Source: CAWINX01 sp963837585 | GTDB lineage: Bacteria > Actinomycetota > Thermoleophilia > Solirubrobacterales > 70-9 | Length of the DNA stretch: 64,000 bases | Assembly: GCA_963837585.1 (NCBI GenBank) | Contig: CAWINX010000004.1 | Location: 558,001 to 622,000, forward strand | Direction: 5' to 3' | In this document: positions 10,350-16,738 of the stretch, one piece after another | How the letters are laid out: each line of letters begins with the position of its first letter | Position numbering within the stretch: position 1 is the first letter of the stretch | Notes under the pieces: model-generated | Told to the model about the DNA's origin: nothing | The model's input: only the letters and a program-made list of their open reading frames with translations | The model's database searches: none | Translations under genes and position numbers: made by a program

Positions 10350-10428
10350 CGCGCGGCAGGCTAGCCGATTTGGCCGCCGCTGCCGTAGTCCAGCGTCGTC
10401 CACTCGTCATGGGTGGCGGGGAGGACAG

Positions 10429-10620
10429 TCAGCTGGCCGTACCCGCGGTGGCGCTCGCGCCCGCGCGCCTCGATTTGCCCGGGTGCTTCTTCACGCACTT
10501 GCCGTGCTTGCGCACATGCCCTTTCTTGCACTTCTTTGGCTTTGGCTTCGGCTTTGCCACGCACCTGCCCTTCTTCAGCACCTGCGTTTTCTTGCAGTGC
10601 TTGTGCTTGGCGCGGCTGTC
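10429..10620 (-). pseudogene. C-terminal remnant of a Cys/Lys-rich secreted-type protein
   Basis: A 63-codon open stretch with no start codon encodes a tail of repeated Lys/Cys motifs: CKKTQVLKKGRCV, then KPKPKPKKCKKGHV and RKHGKCVKKHPGK, ending at TGA 10431-10429. Such tails close many secreted or cell-wall proteins of Solirubrobacterales. An in-frame TGA sits just upstream (10626-10624), exactly where the vapC1 reading frame runs through in another phase. The likely history is that the toxin-antitoxin module replaced the 5' part of this gene and the toxin now borrows its first bases for its own C-terminus. The motif is seen; the history is inferred. Confidence 0.6.
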
Positions 10621-11012
10621 AGGTCAGTGGGGTGTGCCAACTTCAGTCCGGGGACGCGTTCGAAATGTGAGGCATTGCGAGTCACGAGCGTCGCGCCCGC
10701 TTCAAGACAGATGCCCGCCTGCATGGCGTCGCGAACGTCAATCCCCACGCCTCCGCCGCGCAGATCGGACAGCAATGCGCCGCTGCGGAGCGCAGCCTTG
10801 CGCGTCAGGGTCAGCAACGGGGCCGCAAGGAGGGAATGAACCGGCCGGGGGCGCTCGCGATAGGAGCGGCCGAGCGCCAGTTCAAACGCGCTCACCGCCG
10901 TCACCCTGTACCCAAGGGCTGGGGCCAGATGGCGAAGCAAGTCGCGGCCCGGCCCCTCTCCGCGCAGATAGTCGATCAGGACATCGGAGTCGAGGACCGG
11001 TCCACCGGCCAT
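10575..11012 (-). CDS. vapC: PIN-domain toxin, VapC family
   Basis: Probable site-specific RNase toxin of about 145 residues. PIN acidic residues are visible: Asp in VLDSDVLIDYL, Glu in SAFELALG, Asp in IDVRDAMQAG; the fourth position is Asn in VTRNASHFERV. Start at 11012 overlaps the antitoxin gene by 37 bases. The last 15 residues (TAAPSTSTARKRRC) do not look like VapC and overlap the Cys/Lys-rich remnant in another frame, suggesting an acquired C-terminus. Expression is probably controlled through the operator upstream of the antitoxin. Confidence 0.85.
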   Translation of the reverse strand: MAGGPVLDSDVLIDYLRGEGPGRDLLRHLAPALGYRVTAVSAFELALGRSYRERPRPVHSLLAAPLLTLTRKAALRSGALLSDLRGGGVGIDVRDAMQAGICLEAGATLVTRNASHFERVPGLKLAHPTDLTAAPSTSTARKRRC

Positions 11013-11233
11013 GTGGCCCAAGCCTCCTCTCGCGCCCGCTCCCACTCCTCCACGTCGCTCGCGCTCCAGGCGCCCTCCGCCTCGACCAGCGCCGCCGAGG
11101 CATCGTCGTCCCGTTCAAGGTAGCCGGCGAGCGCCTCCTCGACGATCGCCGAAAAGCCGCGTATGCCACGTTCGGCGGCCCGCGCTCGCAGGCGCGAATG
11201 GGTGCGATCGCTGAGTTCGATCGTCGTCCTCAT
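10976..11233 (-). CDS. vapB: ribbon-helix-helix antitoxin, VapB family
   Basis: 85-residue protein with an N-terminal ribbon-helix-helix DNA-binding fold (MRTTIELSDRTHSRLRARA ... GFSAIVEEALAGYLE) and an acidic C-terminal segment that should wrap the toxin (EEWERAREEAWATWP). Two in-frame ATGs exist (11245 and 11233); the second gives the standard MRTTIELSD start. It precedes and overlaps vapC. Upstream sequence is AT-rich compared with the rest of the window. Confidence 0.85.
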   Translation of the reverse strand: MRTTIELSDRTHSRLRARAAERGIRGFSAIVEEALAGYLERDDDASAALVEAEGAWSASDVEEWERAREEAWATWPVDRSSTPMS

Positions 11234-11241
11234 ATAGAAAT

Positions 11242-11261
11242 GCATTCTAACATTTGAATGC
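11242..11261. promoter_or_regulatory. palindromic operator upstream of vapBC
   Basis: Inverted repeat GCATTC-8-GAATGC in AT-rich DNA just before the antitoxin ATG. Position and symmetry fit autoregulation by a ribbon-helix-helix dimer. The site is also close to the 3' end of the second toxin gene. Confidence 0.55.
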
Positions 11262-11277
11262 TTTAACTCTTAATGAC

Positions 11278-11703
11278 TCATGCCGAAACGGGGACCGAGA
11301 CAACTTTGAGGCCGTCGACTCCGGCGAAGTCATCGGGATTGCAGGTGTAGATCGGCAGGTCGTTGGCAAGGGCGATCGCCGCGATCATCGCGTCGTAGGC
11401 TCGCGCGGCCGTCTTCCGGCCCGCCCGCCGCAGCGAGGCGGCGACACCGCCGAATGCGCGAGCGGCGGCGGCATCGAAGGGCAGCGGGACGAAATCGGCC
11501 TCGGCCTGCTGGAGGTGCGCCTGGCGCCTGGCCTTCTCGGCCTCCTCCACCGCCACAAGTGGACCAACCGCGAGCTCGGCGAGCGTGACCGCCGTGATCA
11601 GCGGCTCCGTGGGCAAGACGGCGGCATCGGTAAGGCTGCCCAGGAGAACGACGGTCGAGGTATCGAGAATCCCCCGCGCCGGGCGCCGGCCCCCTTTGCT
11701 CAC
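11278..11703 (-). CDS. vapC: PIN-domain toxin, VapC family (second module)
   Basis: 141-residue PIN protein with Asp in GILDTSTVVLL, Glu in VTLAELAVGP, Asp in ARAYDAMIAAIA and Asp in CNPDDFAG, so the four-acid active site is complete. Such toxins cut tRNA or rRNA. The GTG start overlaps the antitoxin stop (GTGA). It is only distantly similar to the first VapC, so the two modules were probably acquired separately rather than by duplication. Confidence 0.87.
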   Translation of the reverse strand: MSKGGRRPARGILDTSTVVLLGSLTDAAVLPTEPLITAVTLAELAVGPLVAVEEAEKARRQAHLQQAEADFVPLPFDAAAARAFGGVAASLRRAGRKTAARAYDAMIAAIALANDLPIYTCNPDDFAGVDGLKVVSVPVSA

Positions 11704-11933
11704 AGGCCTGGATCCAGAAGTCGATCGATGTCGGCGCGCAGGGCGACCGGGTCAACGGCGGGCAGGTTGCGCCTGCGACTCAACAGAGCTTCGGCCGAGA
11801 GCGGAGGGCGCAACGCGCGCAACTCAGCCACCGGCTTGCCGGCGCGCGTGATCGTGATCTGCTCACCACGAGCGGCGCGATCGACGACCTCACCGCCGTG
11901 GTTGCGTAGCTCGCGAATGGTGACATCGGTCAT
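11700..11933 (-). CDS. Phd/YefM-type antitoxin
   Basis: 77-residue antitoxin. The N-terminal Phd fold is clear: VTIRELRNHGGEVVDRAARGE, then ITITRAGKPVAELR. The C-terminal arm (DPVALRADIDRLLDPGL) should bind the PIN toxin. ATG at 11933 gives the family start MTDVTIRELR; earlier in-frame starts overlap the operator. It is translationally coupled to the toxin that follows. Confidence 0.87.
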   Translation of the reverse strand: MTDVTIRELRNHGGEVVDRAARGEQITITRAGKPVAELRALRPPLSAEALLSRRRNLPAVDPVALRADIDRLLDPGL

Positions 11934-11943
11934 TGATCTCATT

Positions 11944-11961
11944 TGTATCACAGGTGATACA
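11944..11961. promoter_or_regulatory. perfect palindromic operator upstream of the Phd-VapC module
   Basis: TGTATCAC-AG-GTGATACA, perfect 8-bp arms around a 2-bp centre, 10 bases before the antitoxin ATG. Phd-type antitoxins bind such palindromes to repress their own operon. Confidence 0.7.
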
Positions 11962-11969
11962 TCGCGAAT

Positions 11970-13916
11970 TTACGCCACCAGTCTCACTTCGAAGCTCGGC
12001 AAAGCGAGGGCGCCGGCGCCGCCCAGCAGGGCGAGGATGCGGCTGACGTAGGCGGCGGTCTCGGGGATCGAGGGGACGCAATGGCAGGCCTGCACCGGGG
12101 CCGGGCCGGCGTTGTAGGCGGCAAGGGCCAGGGCGGGCGAGCCGAGCTGGTGGATCAGGTCCGACATCAGGTGGGCCTGGGCCTCGATCGCGGCGACCGG
12201 GTCGAAGGGGTCGCGGAGACCGTATGCGGCGGCGGTGCCGGGGATGAACTGGGCTATCCCCTGGGCACCGGCCGAGGAGGTCGCGAAGGGGTTGAAATTC
12301 GACTCCGCCATCAGCTGAGCGGCGAGCAGTGCGGCGGAGACGTTCCAGTGCGACGCGGCGGCGAGGAGCGGCGCCCGAAAGCGGCCGGGAACGAAGGAGG
12401 GCAGCCCGCCGACGCCGGAGGCTCGACCGTCTCCCCCACCCGCGCCGATCGCGTTGCCGGCCGCCGAGCAGGGAGGCGGTCCCCGTGTGTAGCCGTAGTG
12501 CCAGGGCTCCCACGAGTACCGCTGGAGGAATCCGAAGCTCCGCGCGTTGGTCGCCAGCCAGCCGTAGGCCGAGTCGGGGCCCAGGTCCATCTCGGTCGCG
12601 CAGCGGTGCAGCGAGTGACCGGGGGGCGCGACCCACTGCGGGTCGGGGTTGGCGGCGAACAGCCGCGCCTGCTCTGCATCGGAGCGGAAGGCCGAGTTGA
12701 CAACCAACGAGAGGCCGGCACGGCGGGCCGCGGCGGCCATCCGGTCGAAGGCGGCAGCCACGTCCGGGCGCATTCCCTCTCCCTGCCTATAGGTGAGCGG
12801 GCCGCTGTAGCCGCCGCCGCTCGCCATCGACGGCGTCGCGCCCAAAGCGCTCGCCGGCGCCCCCGCCTCGGCGACCGCAGAGGCCTCGGTCGGCACGCGT
12901 CTGCCGTCGAGGTCGAGATCGGCGACGACCGCAGCCTTGGCACGCACCGGGGCAAAGGAGAGCTGGTCCGGAAAGGAGACGCGCAGGCGCGCAGGCGCGA
13001 CGCCGTTTGCTTTCGCCGCCTCGAATGCCGCCGCCCGCGCCCGCAGCAGGTAGACGGGCTTCTCCATGTGCAGGGGATTGGGCAGGCCGTTCGGCAGAGT
13101 CGGCGGCGAAAGCAGGCGCGGCAGGTCGTCGCGCATCGAGCGCGCCGCTGAGATCGCCGCGAGGTCCGCTGCGCGCTGCACCCTCCCCTTGCCGGTGACC
13201 GCTCCGGCGATCGCGACCAGGGCCAACGCCGCGACGATAAGGACAAAAGCCCCGCCGAGCGCCAAGGGCAGTGCCTGCCCCCTCTCGTCCAGGAGACGGC
13301 CGACCAGCCTCGTCGGCAAGCCCCCACGCACCTCCCCAGACAGTGCGCCGGCCTGGGCCCGGCGTGCGGCCAGCCAGCCGAGCGGCCGCTTCAACACCCC
13401 GGCTCGCAACCGCCTCGCCTGCAACTCCCCGACCGCCAGCGCAGCAAGGGAACGATCGCGGTTGAGATCGGCACGAAGCAGAGCCGCGGTGGGGCGGATT
13501 CCTCCCGCGTCCAGCGTCGCCTGGAATAGATGTGGCGGCAGGTGCAAAACGCAAACCGAACCCCGCCCGATCGCCACCGCGCCGGCGGCCTGCTCGACCC
13601 CGGCCTCGTCGGCGGGAAGGGACAGGTGACAGATCTGCCCCCGCGAGGCGACACCGGCGTCCGGAAGGTGCGCTGCCAGCCGCTCTTCGAGTTCCCGAGC
13701 GGCGGTCGAGGCGACCAGAGTCGGGCGCGGCACTCGTCGGGCGCTGAGGTCGACCAGGAGGGCGGCCCGATCTGGGTCTGAACCCGCACAGGCGAGCGCC
13801 GCCGCGGCCGCCGCGGCCCCATCGGCGTCACCGACCCTGGTCGCGAGGATCGTCGCCCCGCCCGGCGACGGCGCCTCGAAGACACCCCCGACTCGGTCCG
13901 GCAACGGCGCCCTCAC
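11970..13916 (-). CDS. TadG-like anchor fused to VanY-type peptidase and SLT lytic transglycosylase
   Basis: An intact 648-residue multidomain protein. Residues 1-205 look like an alpha/beta domain without a P-loop (ATILATRVGDADGA; LLVDLSARRVPRPTLVAS), perhaps a decayed CpaE-like ATPase. Residues 210-265 are a TadG/TadE-type start (DERGQALPLALGGAF, one membrane helix 218-240, then RVQRAADLAAISAA). Residues 370-478 are a VanY/M15 D,D-carboxypeptidase domain with zinc ligands His437, Asp444 and His473 (SLHRCATEMD, EPWHYGY). Residues 510-612 are an SLT domain with catalytic Glu538 (MAESNFNP), GAQGIAQFIPGTA and LAAYNAGP. The GTG start overlaps the TadE-like gene upstream (GTGA). Probable role: local opening of peptidoglycan for a Tad-type machine. 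The domains are seen; the role is inferred. Confidence 0.85.
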   Translation of the reverse strand: MRAPLPDRVGGVFEAPSPGGATILATRVGDADGAAAAAAALACAGSDPDRAALLVDLSARRVPRPTLVASTAARELEERLAAHLPDAGVASRGQICHLSLPADEAGVEQAAGAVAIGRGSVCVLHLPPHLFQATLDAGGIRPTAALLRADLNRDRSLAALAVGELQARRLRAGVLKRPLGWLAARRAQAGALSGEVRGGLPTRLVGRLLDERGQALPLALGGAFVLIVAALALVAIAGAVTGKGRVQRAADLAAISAARSMRDDLPRLLSPPTLPNGLPNPLHMEKPVYLLRARAAAFEAAKANGVAPARLRVSFPDQLSFAPVRAKAAVVADLDLDGRRVPTEASAVAEAGAPASALGATPSMASGGGYSGPLTYRQGEGMRPDVAAAFDRMAAAARRAGLSLVVNSAFRSDAEQARLFAANPDPQWVAPPGHSLHRCATEMDLGPDSAYGWLATNARSFGFLQRYSWEPWHYGYTRGPPPCSAAGNAIGAGGGDGRASGVGGLPSFVPGRFRAPLLAAASHWNVSAALLAAQLMAESNFNPFATSSAGAQGIAQFIPGTAAAYGLRDPFDPVAAIEAQAHLMSDLIHQLGSPALALAAYNAGPAPVQACHCVPSIPETAAYVSRILALLGGAGALALPSFEVRLVA

Positions 13917-14254
13917 GGCAGCAAACCCCCGGGCTCTTTCGCCACCGCCGAACTCGACACGGCGAGTCGCTCGGCGACGCTGCGCAACGGCGAGGGTGGG
14001 CGTAGGCGCACCGTGACGCGCTCGCCGCGCACCGCGACGTCGACGTCATCCCGTGCCCATCCCGGCAGCGCGCCGCGAGCGGCGCTCGTCGCCGAACGAC
14101 CCGAGGCAAGCGCCAGTGCCCCGGCCTCGGCGGCGCCGTCGGCGAGCGTCAGCGTGTAGCCGGCCGCGAGCAGCTGCAGGGCGAGAAAGCCGGCAAGCAG
14201 CAGCGCGGGCAGGCCGGCGACAAGCTCAATCGACGCCTGCCCCCGCTCAGTCAT
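13913..14254 (-). CDS. TadE-like pseudopilin (second)
   Basis: 113 residues. Starts with the TadE signature ERGQASIELVAGLPALLLAG: short basic leader, Glu in the fifth position region, then one membrane helix. The remainder is a small extracytoplasmic domain ending PGGLLP. TadE/TadF proteins are minor pseudopilins or assembly factors of Flp/Tad secretion systems. The ATG overlaps the upstream TadE-like gene by 8 bases and the stop overlaps the peptidoglycan-hydrolase fusion. No tadA, tadB or tadC is in the window, so the rest of the system must lie elsewhere or be missing. Confidence 0.82.
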   Translation of the reverse strand: MTERGQASIELVAGLPALLLAGFLALQLLAAGYTLTLADGAAEAGALALASGRSATSAARGALPGWARDDVDVAVRGERVTVRLRPPSPLRSVAERLAVSSSAVAKEPGGLLP

Positions 14255-14540
14255 CGCCCGAACCGAGGCTCGTCCTCGCCGTCACCGAGATCTTGGGCAA
14301 ACCCGGAATCAGGACCGGGACCCGCTTTCGGATCGCGACTGGACCACCGTCTCGCCTGATCAGCGCCGCCCGCGCTCCCGCCCGCGCCGCGACGCTCGCC
14401 GACCAGAGTGCGTGTCCGGCGAGCGCGATCTGCGCCGCCACCAGGACCGCCAGCAGCAGGAACGGGATCACCGCGACCAGCTCGACCGAGGCAGTCCCGT
14501 CCTCCCTGAGACACGGCTTGCTGGCGGTCTGGGGCGGCAC
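14247..14540 (-). CDS. TadE-like pseudopilin (first)
   Basis: 97 residues. The motif EDGTASVELVAVIPFLLLAV is the TadE-type processing and membrane segment; ALIRRDGGPVAIRKRVPVLI follows as a short periplasmic part. GTG start at 14540 has no strong ribosome binding site. It heads a three-gene operon with the second TadE-like gene and the TadG-VanY-SLT fusion, each overlapping the next. Confidence 0.82.
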   Translation of the reverse strand: MPPQTASKPCLREDGTASVELVAVIPFLLLAVLVAAQIALAGHALWSASVAARAGARAALIRRDGGPVAIRKRVPVLIPGLPKISVTARTSLGSGDD

Positions 14541-14627
14541 CCCCCGAACGTCCCACCATCGAACGCACGCGTGGCGCGCTCAGACGAACAAATCAGTCAC
14601 AACTTCGTGCCGAAAGCCCGGCGGCCC

Positions 14628-14978
14628 TCAGTAGGTGTTTGCTTCCATCCAGACCCGCCAGATCGCCGCGACCGCGGCGCCGAAGAGGAGGATCCAGGCG
14701 AGGGTGCCGCCGCCGGTGGCGAACAGCTTGTCGATGCCGGCGACGAGCAGGGCGATCAGGCCCAGGGCGCCATAGAGGATGGCCCGCCGCCCGTCGCTGA
14801 GGGTCGCCAGCGTCAGCTGGTTCTGACGGCTGAGCACGTAGAGCATCCAGGCGATCCCCGCCATGAAGCCCATCGTCATCGCGGTCAGCACCGCGTCCGC
14901 GACGTTGCCGCCCGCGGGCGCAAAGGCGACCGCAAGGGCCAGGACCATGATCACCGCGACATCGCGCAAGACGCGCAT
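14628..14978 (-). CDS. small integral membrane protein
   Basis: 116 residues with four hydrophobic segments (VAVIMVLALAVAFAP; AVLTAMTMGFMAGIAWMLYV; AILYGALGLIALLVAGI; TLAWILLFGAAVAAIW). Family not recognised. It starts 9 bases after the phosphate transporter stop, so it is probably the last gene of the ppk-DUF47-PiT operon. Could be a small accessory subunit, but nothing in the sequence proves a phosphate role. Confidence 0.75.
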   Translation of the reverse strand: MRVLRDVAVIMVLALAVAFAPAGGNVADAVLTAMTMGFMAGIAWMLYVLSRQNQLTLATLSDGRRAILYGALGLIALLVAGIDKLFATGGGTLAWILLFGAAVAAIWRVWMEANTY

Positions 14979-14987
14979 GGAGAAAGT

Positions 14988-16079
14988 CTACGCCGGGTTG
15001 GGCCCGAGCTTCTCCCGGCGGCCGAAAACGGCGACCGCAAGCGACGCCGCCATCAGCATCACCAGCACCGGGCCCAGCGCGCCCGTGCCGAAGATTCGGC
15101 AGGCGCCGTATGCCGCCGCCCCGATCACCGCCGCCGCCGGCAGGGTCAGAAGCCAGGCGGTGACGATGTTCCCCGCCACCCCCCAACGCACAGCCGAAAC
15201 CCGCTTCGCCGCGCCCGCCCCCATCACGCCGCCGCTGATCGCGTGGGTGGAGGAGATCGGGAAGCCGAGAAAGGTCGCGGCGAGAATCGTCGCCGCGCCC
15301 GCGGCCTGCGCCGAGAACCCCTGCGCCGCATCCATCTTGATGTTGCGCGCCCTCGACATCCGCATGATCCGCCAGCCGCCGCTGTAGGTGCCGAGCGCGA
15401 TCGCCGCCGCCGCCGCGGCGATCGCCCAGAACGGTGGGTCGGCGTCGGCCCCGAGCGTGCCGTTGGCGATCAACGCCAGGGCGATCACCCCCATCGTCTT
15501 TTGGGCGTCGTTGGCCCCGTGGGCAAGGGCGAGCAGACCGGCCGAGAAGATCTGCCCGTAGCGGAAGGCGCGCGTCACCGGCACCGGACGGCGTCGCGCA
15601 ACCACGCGGTAGATGACGACGATCGCCACGCCGGCCACCAGGAAGGCGGCGAGCGGGGCGAGCAGGGCGGGGATCAGGACCTTGTCCAGTAGCCCGCCTC
15701 CGACGACCGCGCTCGTCCCGCTCGCCGCCAGCGTTGCCCCCACCACTCCGCCGATCAGCGCGTGGGAGGAACTCGACGGCAGGCCGAGGTACCAGGTCGC
15801 CAGGTTCCAGGCGATCGCCCCGATCAGCCCGGCAAAGACCACCGTCGGCGTGATCGCGCCACCATCGACGACGTCGTGAGCGATCGTCGCCGCGACCGCG
15901 ACCGAGATGAAGGCGCCGGCGAAATTGAGCAGAGACGCGACGGCGATCGCCAATTGCGGAGGCGCCGCTCCGGTGGAGACGGCGGTGGAGATCACGTCGA
16001 AGGTGTCGTGAAAGCCGTTGCTGAACCCGAACCCGAGCGCCGTGGCGATCACCAGCACCATGACCACGTCGGAGCTCAC
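14988..16079 (-). CDS. pit: PiT family inorganic phosphate transporter
   Basis: 363-residue membrane permease for low-affinity phosphate (or metal-phosphate) uptake. Both PiT repeats are visible: FSNGFHDTFDVISTAVSTGA at the N-terminus and ALAHGANDAQKTMGVIALAL in the second half, with about ten membrane segments. It lies 10 bases after the DUF47 gene. The pair PiT plus DUF47 is a standard arrangement in which the PhoU-like protein regulates the permease. The run of genes starting at the Pho-boxed PHP-GT4 gene (21.1 kb) leads straight into it. Confidence 0.95.
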   Translation of the reverse strand: MSSDVVMVLVIATALGFGFSNGFHDTFDVISTAVSTGAAPPQLAIAVASLLNFAGAFISVAVAATIAHDVVDGGAITPTVVFAGLIGAIAWNLATWYLGLPSSSSHALIGGVVGATLAASGTSAVVGGGLLDKVLIPALLAPLAAFLVAGVAIVVIYRVVARRRPVPVTRAFRYGQIFSAGLLALAHGANDAQKTMGVIALALIANGTLGADADPPFWAIAAAAAAIALGTYSGGWRIMRMSRARNIKMDAAQGFSAQAAGAATILAATFLGFPISSTHAISGGVMGAGAAKRVSAVRWGVAGNIVTAWLLTLPAAAVIGAAAYGACRIFGTGALGPVLVMLMAASLAVAVFGRREKLGPNPA

Positions 16080-16089
16080 CGGCTCGCCC

Positions 16090-16710
16090 TCACGAGTTCT
16101 TGATCACGATGCCTTCGAGAATCTGCGCCGCGGTCTCGGTGGCGTCGATCGCGTTCTCGAGCACCGCGAACATGTCCTTCCAGCGGATCACGACCATCGG
16201 GTCAATGCCGTTGGAGAACAGCGAGGCGACCGCGTCGCGGGAGATTCGGTCCCCCTCGTTCTCAAGTCGATGGATCTCGATCCAGTACCTGTCGAGGTCC
16301 TTGAACCCGCGCAGATTCTCGAGCCCGACGGCCAGTTGCTCACAGGCGCCGACCAGCACCTTGGTCAGCGCCTGAGACTGCGCCATCGGCGCTTCGATCT
16401 GGTAGAGGCCGAGGAAGTCGGCTGCCTCCTCGGTGAAGTCGACGATGTCGTCCATTTGCGTCGCCAGGCCGTAGATGTCCTCGCGGTCAATCGGCGTGAC
16501 GAAGGTCGAGTTGAGCCGCTGGATGATGTCGTGGGTGATCCGATCGCCCTCCTGCTCGGCCTTGAGGATCTCCCGGCCGAGACCGTTGTCGTCGGGCCAG
16601 GTGCCCATCATCTCGTCCAGCAGCCTTGCCGCGGTGAGGGTGTTCTGGCCCGCCTCGATGAAGAGATCGAAGAAGCCGTTGTCACGCGGGAGCAAGGAGA
16701 GGCGAGCCAT
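16090..16710 (-). CDS. DUF47 / PhoU-like PiT accessory protein
   Basis: 206-residue all-helical protein of the DUF47 family (TIGR00153-like), related to PhoU. Typical segments: FIEAGQNTLTAARLLDEM, EQEGDRITHDIIQRLNSTF and PIDREDIYGLATQMDDIVDF, then LENEGDRISRDAVASLF in the second repeat; the acidic EGD motifs bind metal. It acts in the cytoplasm beside the PiT permease encoded next. It is part of the ppk-DUF47-PiT operon. Confidence 0.93.
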   Translation of the reverse strand: MARLSLLPRDNGFFDLFIEAGQNTLTAARLLDEMMGTWPDDNGLGREILKAEQEGDRITHDIIQRLNSTFVTPIDREDIYGLATQMDDIVDFTEEAADFLGLYQIEAPMAQSQALTKVLVGACEQLAVGLENLRGFKDLDRYWIEIHRLENEGDRISRDAVASLFSNGIDPMVVIRWKDMFAVLENAIDATETAAQILEGIVIKNS

Positions 16711-16738
16711 CGGGGAATCCTAGTGCGAGGGTGTGGCT

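Noticed and set aside
10361..10564. A 67-codon minus-strand frame rich in Gln/Glu/Arg
   Set aside because: It is the wrong phase of the Cys/Lys-rich remnant and has no family match.
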